Source: Bimastos eiseni (taxonomy: Eukaryota; Annelida; Clitellata; Crassiclitellata; Lumbricidae). From it: 64,000 bases of DNA. The stretch spans positions 5,918,949-5,982,948 of the forward strand of contig OY365809.1 of assembly GCA_959347315.1 (NCBI GenBank), read 5' to 3'. Below the pieces are notes generated by a model. It was not told the origin of the DNA, did not search any database, and was given only the letters and a program-made list of their open reading frames with translations. Shown here piece after piece: positions 62,559 to 64,000 of this stretch (position 1 is its first letter; the number at the start of each line of letters is the position of its first letter). The position numbers and the translations under genes are program-made.

Positions 62559-63541
62559 GTCAGACAAAGAGGTACCTGACTCCAGTTTAAGGAATGCCGC
62601 CGTTAAAACCTATTAAGAAGAGACTGACGTTCCATAATGAGCATATCGAAGTCTTAGTCGTGTGCCTTGAGAGGGTCAGCTGAAAACTTGCGCTATAGAA
62701 GCTATAGAAATGATTCTAATAGATTGAATACGCAATTGACCGATTCCAACCCAGATAAATAAATCCACCAATCAATAAATAGATCGCTCAAGCATATTCA
62801 ATCAATCGACCAATCACTCGACCAATCAATCAATCAGTCGGTCGATTAATCAGTCAGTCAGTCAGGTATAGATAACCGAAAGAGGGGTTGGCGCTTATCA
62901 CTTGTATTTAGCAATAAAACGGGGTCTGAGTTGAAGTGCATCAGTTGCTTATTTCCACGGCCACACTTGGCTATGGGCAGCGCCGTGCCTTTTCCAATGT
63001 GGGCCTATACCATCTGGAATGACCCCCAACTTGAGCTCGGTTCGTTCTCTTTTATAAATGGGCCTATAATCTGACTGGTAGGGTTTTACAAGTCGCGCAT
63101 GTCTTATTGCATTATAGACTACATAGGAAAGTGTCCTGAGTAGGTGCTTGAAGGGCGCTATAGAAATGCACAAATTGAATTAATTATCTCGATCAACCTC
63201 GAATCAAAACCATACCGTAATCTTGTCAACATCCGGAAGATTAAAATAGAATAGTTTGGATCTGGATCAGGCGAGATTAGATTAGAAACTACAGTTTTTG
63301 CTGACCTGTAGAACCCGTTTGGTAAGTCCAGTCTTCTGTGCCAGTTCCTTGAGGTCCTTAGCGTCTGGATTGTGGTTGAGGGCGAAGTAGGCCTTCATCG
63401 TTCGCAGCTGGTGGTGTTTGAAGGACGTCCGCGTCCGCTTCTGTCGATTCGTGCTCTGAAGGCATCCGTCCTTGAAGGAACACGGTCCCTGGTGAGGGTT
63501 CAATAGGTCAACGTCTGATATGTCGTAGCCCCCGAGGTCAC
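57132..63541 (-). CDS. LHX9: LIM-homeobox transcription factor, LHX2/LHX9 (apterous) type, last two exons
   Basis: Two exons on the minus strand, 63306-63541 and 57132-57458, join in phase 0 within the homeodomain. The first encodes KRTRTSFKHHQLRTMKAYFA and LNHNPDAKDLKELAQKTG up to KRVLQ; the second continues VWFQNARAKYRRN. This is nearly identical to vertebrate LHX2/LHX9, and the intron after VLQ is in the position I recall for those genes. The remaining C terminus (about 95 residues) is Ser/Thr/Asn-rich and ends NYIHAN then TGA; it lacks the vertebrate TLTNLF end. The acceptor at 63542 (GGCTGCAG) has a poor pyrimidine tract, so the exon start is less sure. The LIM domains would lie to the right, beyond the window. 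The family controls limb, neural and gonad patterning. LHX2 and LHX9 cannot be separated here. Confidence 0.88.
57604..57720. repeat. Dispersed repeat with GGGGGCCGTCCA-ACGTCACGCAC start
   Basis: GGGGGCCGTCCACAAATGAC followed by GTCACGCAC, a G-run, GTGACGATGTGTGACGAGGG and ATGTGACGTCACATT. The reverse complement of 50375-50460 has the same order. This class of short sequence occurs in many animal genomes. It lies 145 bp into the last LHX2/9 intron. Confidence 0.65.
58376..58992. repeat. (GTAT)n tetranucleotide array, about 615 bp
   Basis: GTAT/GTAA/GCAT units fill the stretch. It produces minus-strand open frames of up to 278 codons made of repeated YIHT motifs, which are artefacts. It is in the last LHX2/9 intron. 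Confidence 0.97.
59174..59400. repeat. GT microsatellite and interrupted GTGT/AT tracts
   Basis: (GT)n at about 59175-59222 followed by (AT)n near 59300-59320 and another GTGT-rich stretch to 59395. Confidence 0.95.
59720..59815. repeat. AT dinucleotide tracts
   Basis: Interrupted TATATA runs in the last LHX2/9 intron. Confidence 0.9.
61724..62010. repeat. (CAGA)n / (CATA)n tetranucleotide arrays
   Basis: CAGA units, then CATA and GCAT units, then CAGA again. Long Cys/Val/Ser-rich frames on the minus strand are artefacts of the repeat. A second CAGA run lies at about 62520-62565. Confidence 0.97.
62755..62870. repeat. Degenerate AATC/AGTC tetranucleotide array
   Basis: AATCAATC, CGACCAATC and CAGTCAGTC units in the last LHX2/9 intron. 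Confidence 0.85.
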
Positions 63542-63649
63542 CTGCAGCCAAGTTCATCATATTCAAACTCATATTTAACATAGGTCAACATTTCGTCAAT
63601 ATTCAATTATCTATGTACATGTCCGCCGTCCGAAATTGCGGTCAATATA

Positions 63650-63840
63650 TGTAGGTAGAGAAATTTTGGACCCTATATATGGGAAAAGAAATTCTGGACC
63701 CTCTAGGTTGAGAAATTCCGGACCCAATATTTAGGTAGAGAAATTCCGGACCCTATAGGTAGAGAAATTCCGGGTCTTATACAGGTATAAAAATTCCAGG
63801 CCCCATGTATACAAGAGGAGAAATGCCGGGTTCCTAAGCA
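63650..63840. repeat. Degenerate tandem repeat of GAGAAATTCCGGACCCTATA units
   Basis: About seven imperfect units of roughly 25 bp containing GAGAAATTC(C/T)GGACCC, just upstream (in gene sense) of the LHX2/9 exon at 63306-63541. Confidence 0.8.
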
Positions 63841-64000
63841 GAGCAGTCACGGGGGCCCTTAGGCGGTATTGAGCATGTTCAATAGCAAAAAATGAAAAGT
63901 AAGAAATTATACAGAAGCTTGAAGTTTAAACTGTTGTTGTTGAGTATCAGTCAGTAACATTATAGAATTTTTACATCATTCAGCAAAACAATGCACAGTA

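Larger units (their letters stand above)
57459..63305 (-). other. Last LHX2/9 intron, repeat-filled
   Basis: A 5.8-kb intron inside the homeodomain-coding region. About a fifth is simple repeats (58376-58992, 59174-59400, 61724-62010 and others). I find no open frame that looks like a gene. A 24-bp copy of exon sequence occurs at about 58320-58343. Confidence 0.6.

Overview
The window is metazoan nuclear DNA: intron-rich genes with GT-AG (and some GC-AG) splice sites, low GC, and many short transposons, SINEs, minisatellites and microsatellites. The protein families are bilaterian. The dispersed tails containing TATAGCGCC and the over-represented octamer TAGGCCTA suggest a marine deuterostome, most likely an echinoderm; this placement is an inference. 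Exon coordinates below come from hand translation, splice-site consensus and phase matching, without any search.

Layout. (1) 58-21356, minus strand: a NEK8/NEK9-type kinase gene of about 29 recognisable exons that runs off the left edge. It encodes an N-terminal domain resembling Pfam DUF4347, a NIMA-type kinase domain, RCC1 repeats, a serine-rich linker and a coiled coil. (2) 23495-37421, plus strand: the complete 8-exon FAM102/EEIG gene (NT-C2 domain, 353 residues), divergent from the kinase gene. (3) 39409-48531, minus strand: complete 8-exon deoxyribonuclease II (357 residues, signal peptide and both HxK motifs present). (4) 49747-53713, plus strand: complete 4-exon NDUFA7, a complex I subunit (about 114 residues), divergent from DNASE2. 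(5) 57132-63541, minus strand: the last two exons of an LHX2/9 (apterous-type) LIM-homeobox gene, split inside the homeodomain; the LIM exons lie beyond the right edge.

The five genes have unrelated cellular roles (mitotic/ciliary kinase, membrane-associated C2 protein, lysosomal nuclease, mitochondrial complex I, transcription factor), so this is ordinary animal gene order and not a functional cluster. About 90% of the window is intron or intergenic DNA. It holds at least six hAT-like MITEs with 8-bp target duplications, two copies of another 8-bp-TSD MITE with a telomere-like interior, several tRNA-derived SINEs, a CR1/L2-type LINE 3' end, at least six minisatellites and long tetranucleotide arrays.

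Points most worth checking: the DUF4347-like domain fused in phase to a NEK kinase; an inverted duplication of an RCC1-like coding fragment around two kinase-gene exons; three introns whose reading frame requires GC-AG splicing; repeats abutting two DNASE2 splice acceptors; and a tandem repeat that runs through the LHX2/9 stop codon.
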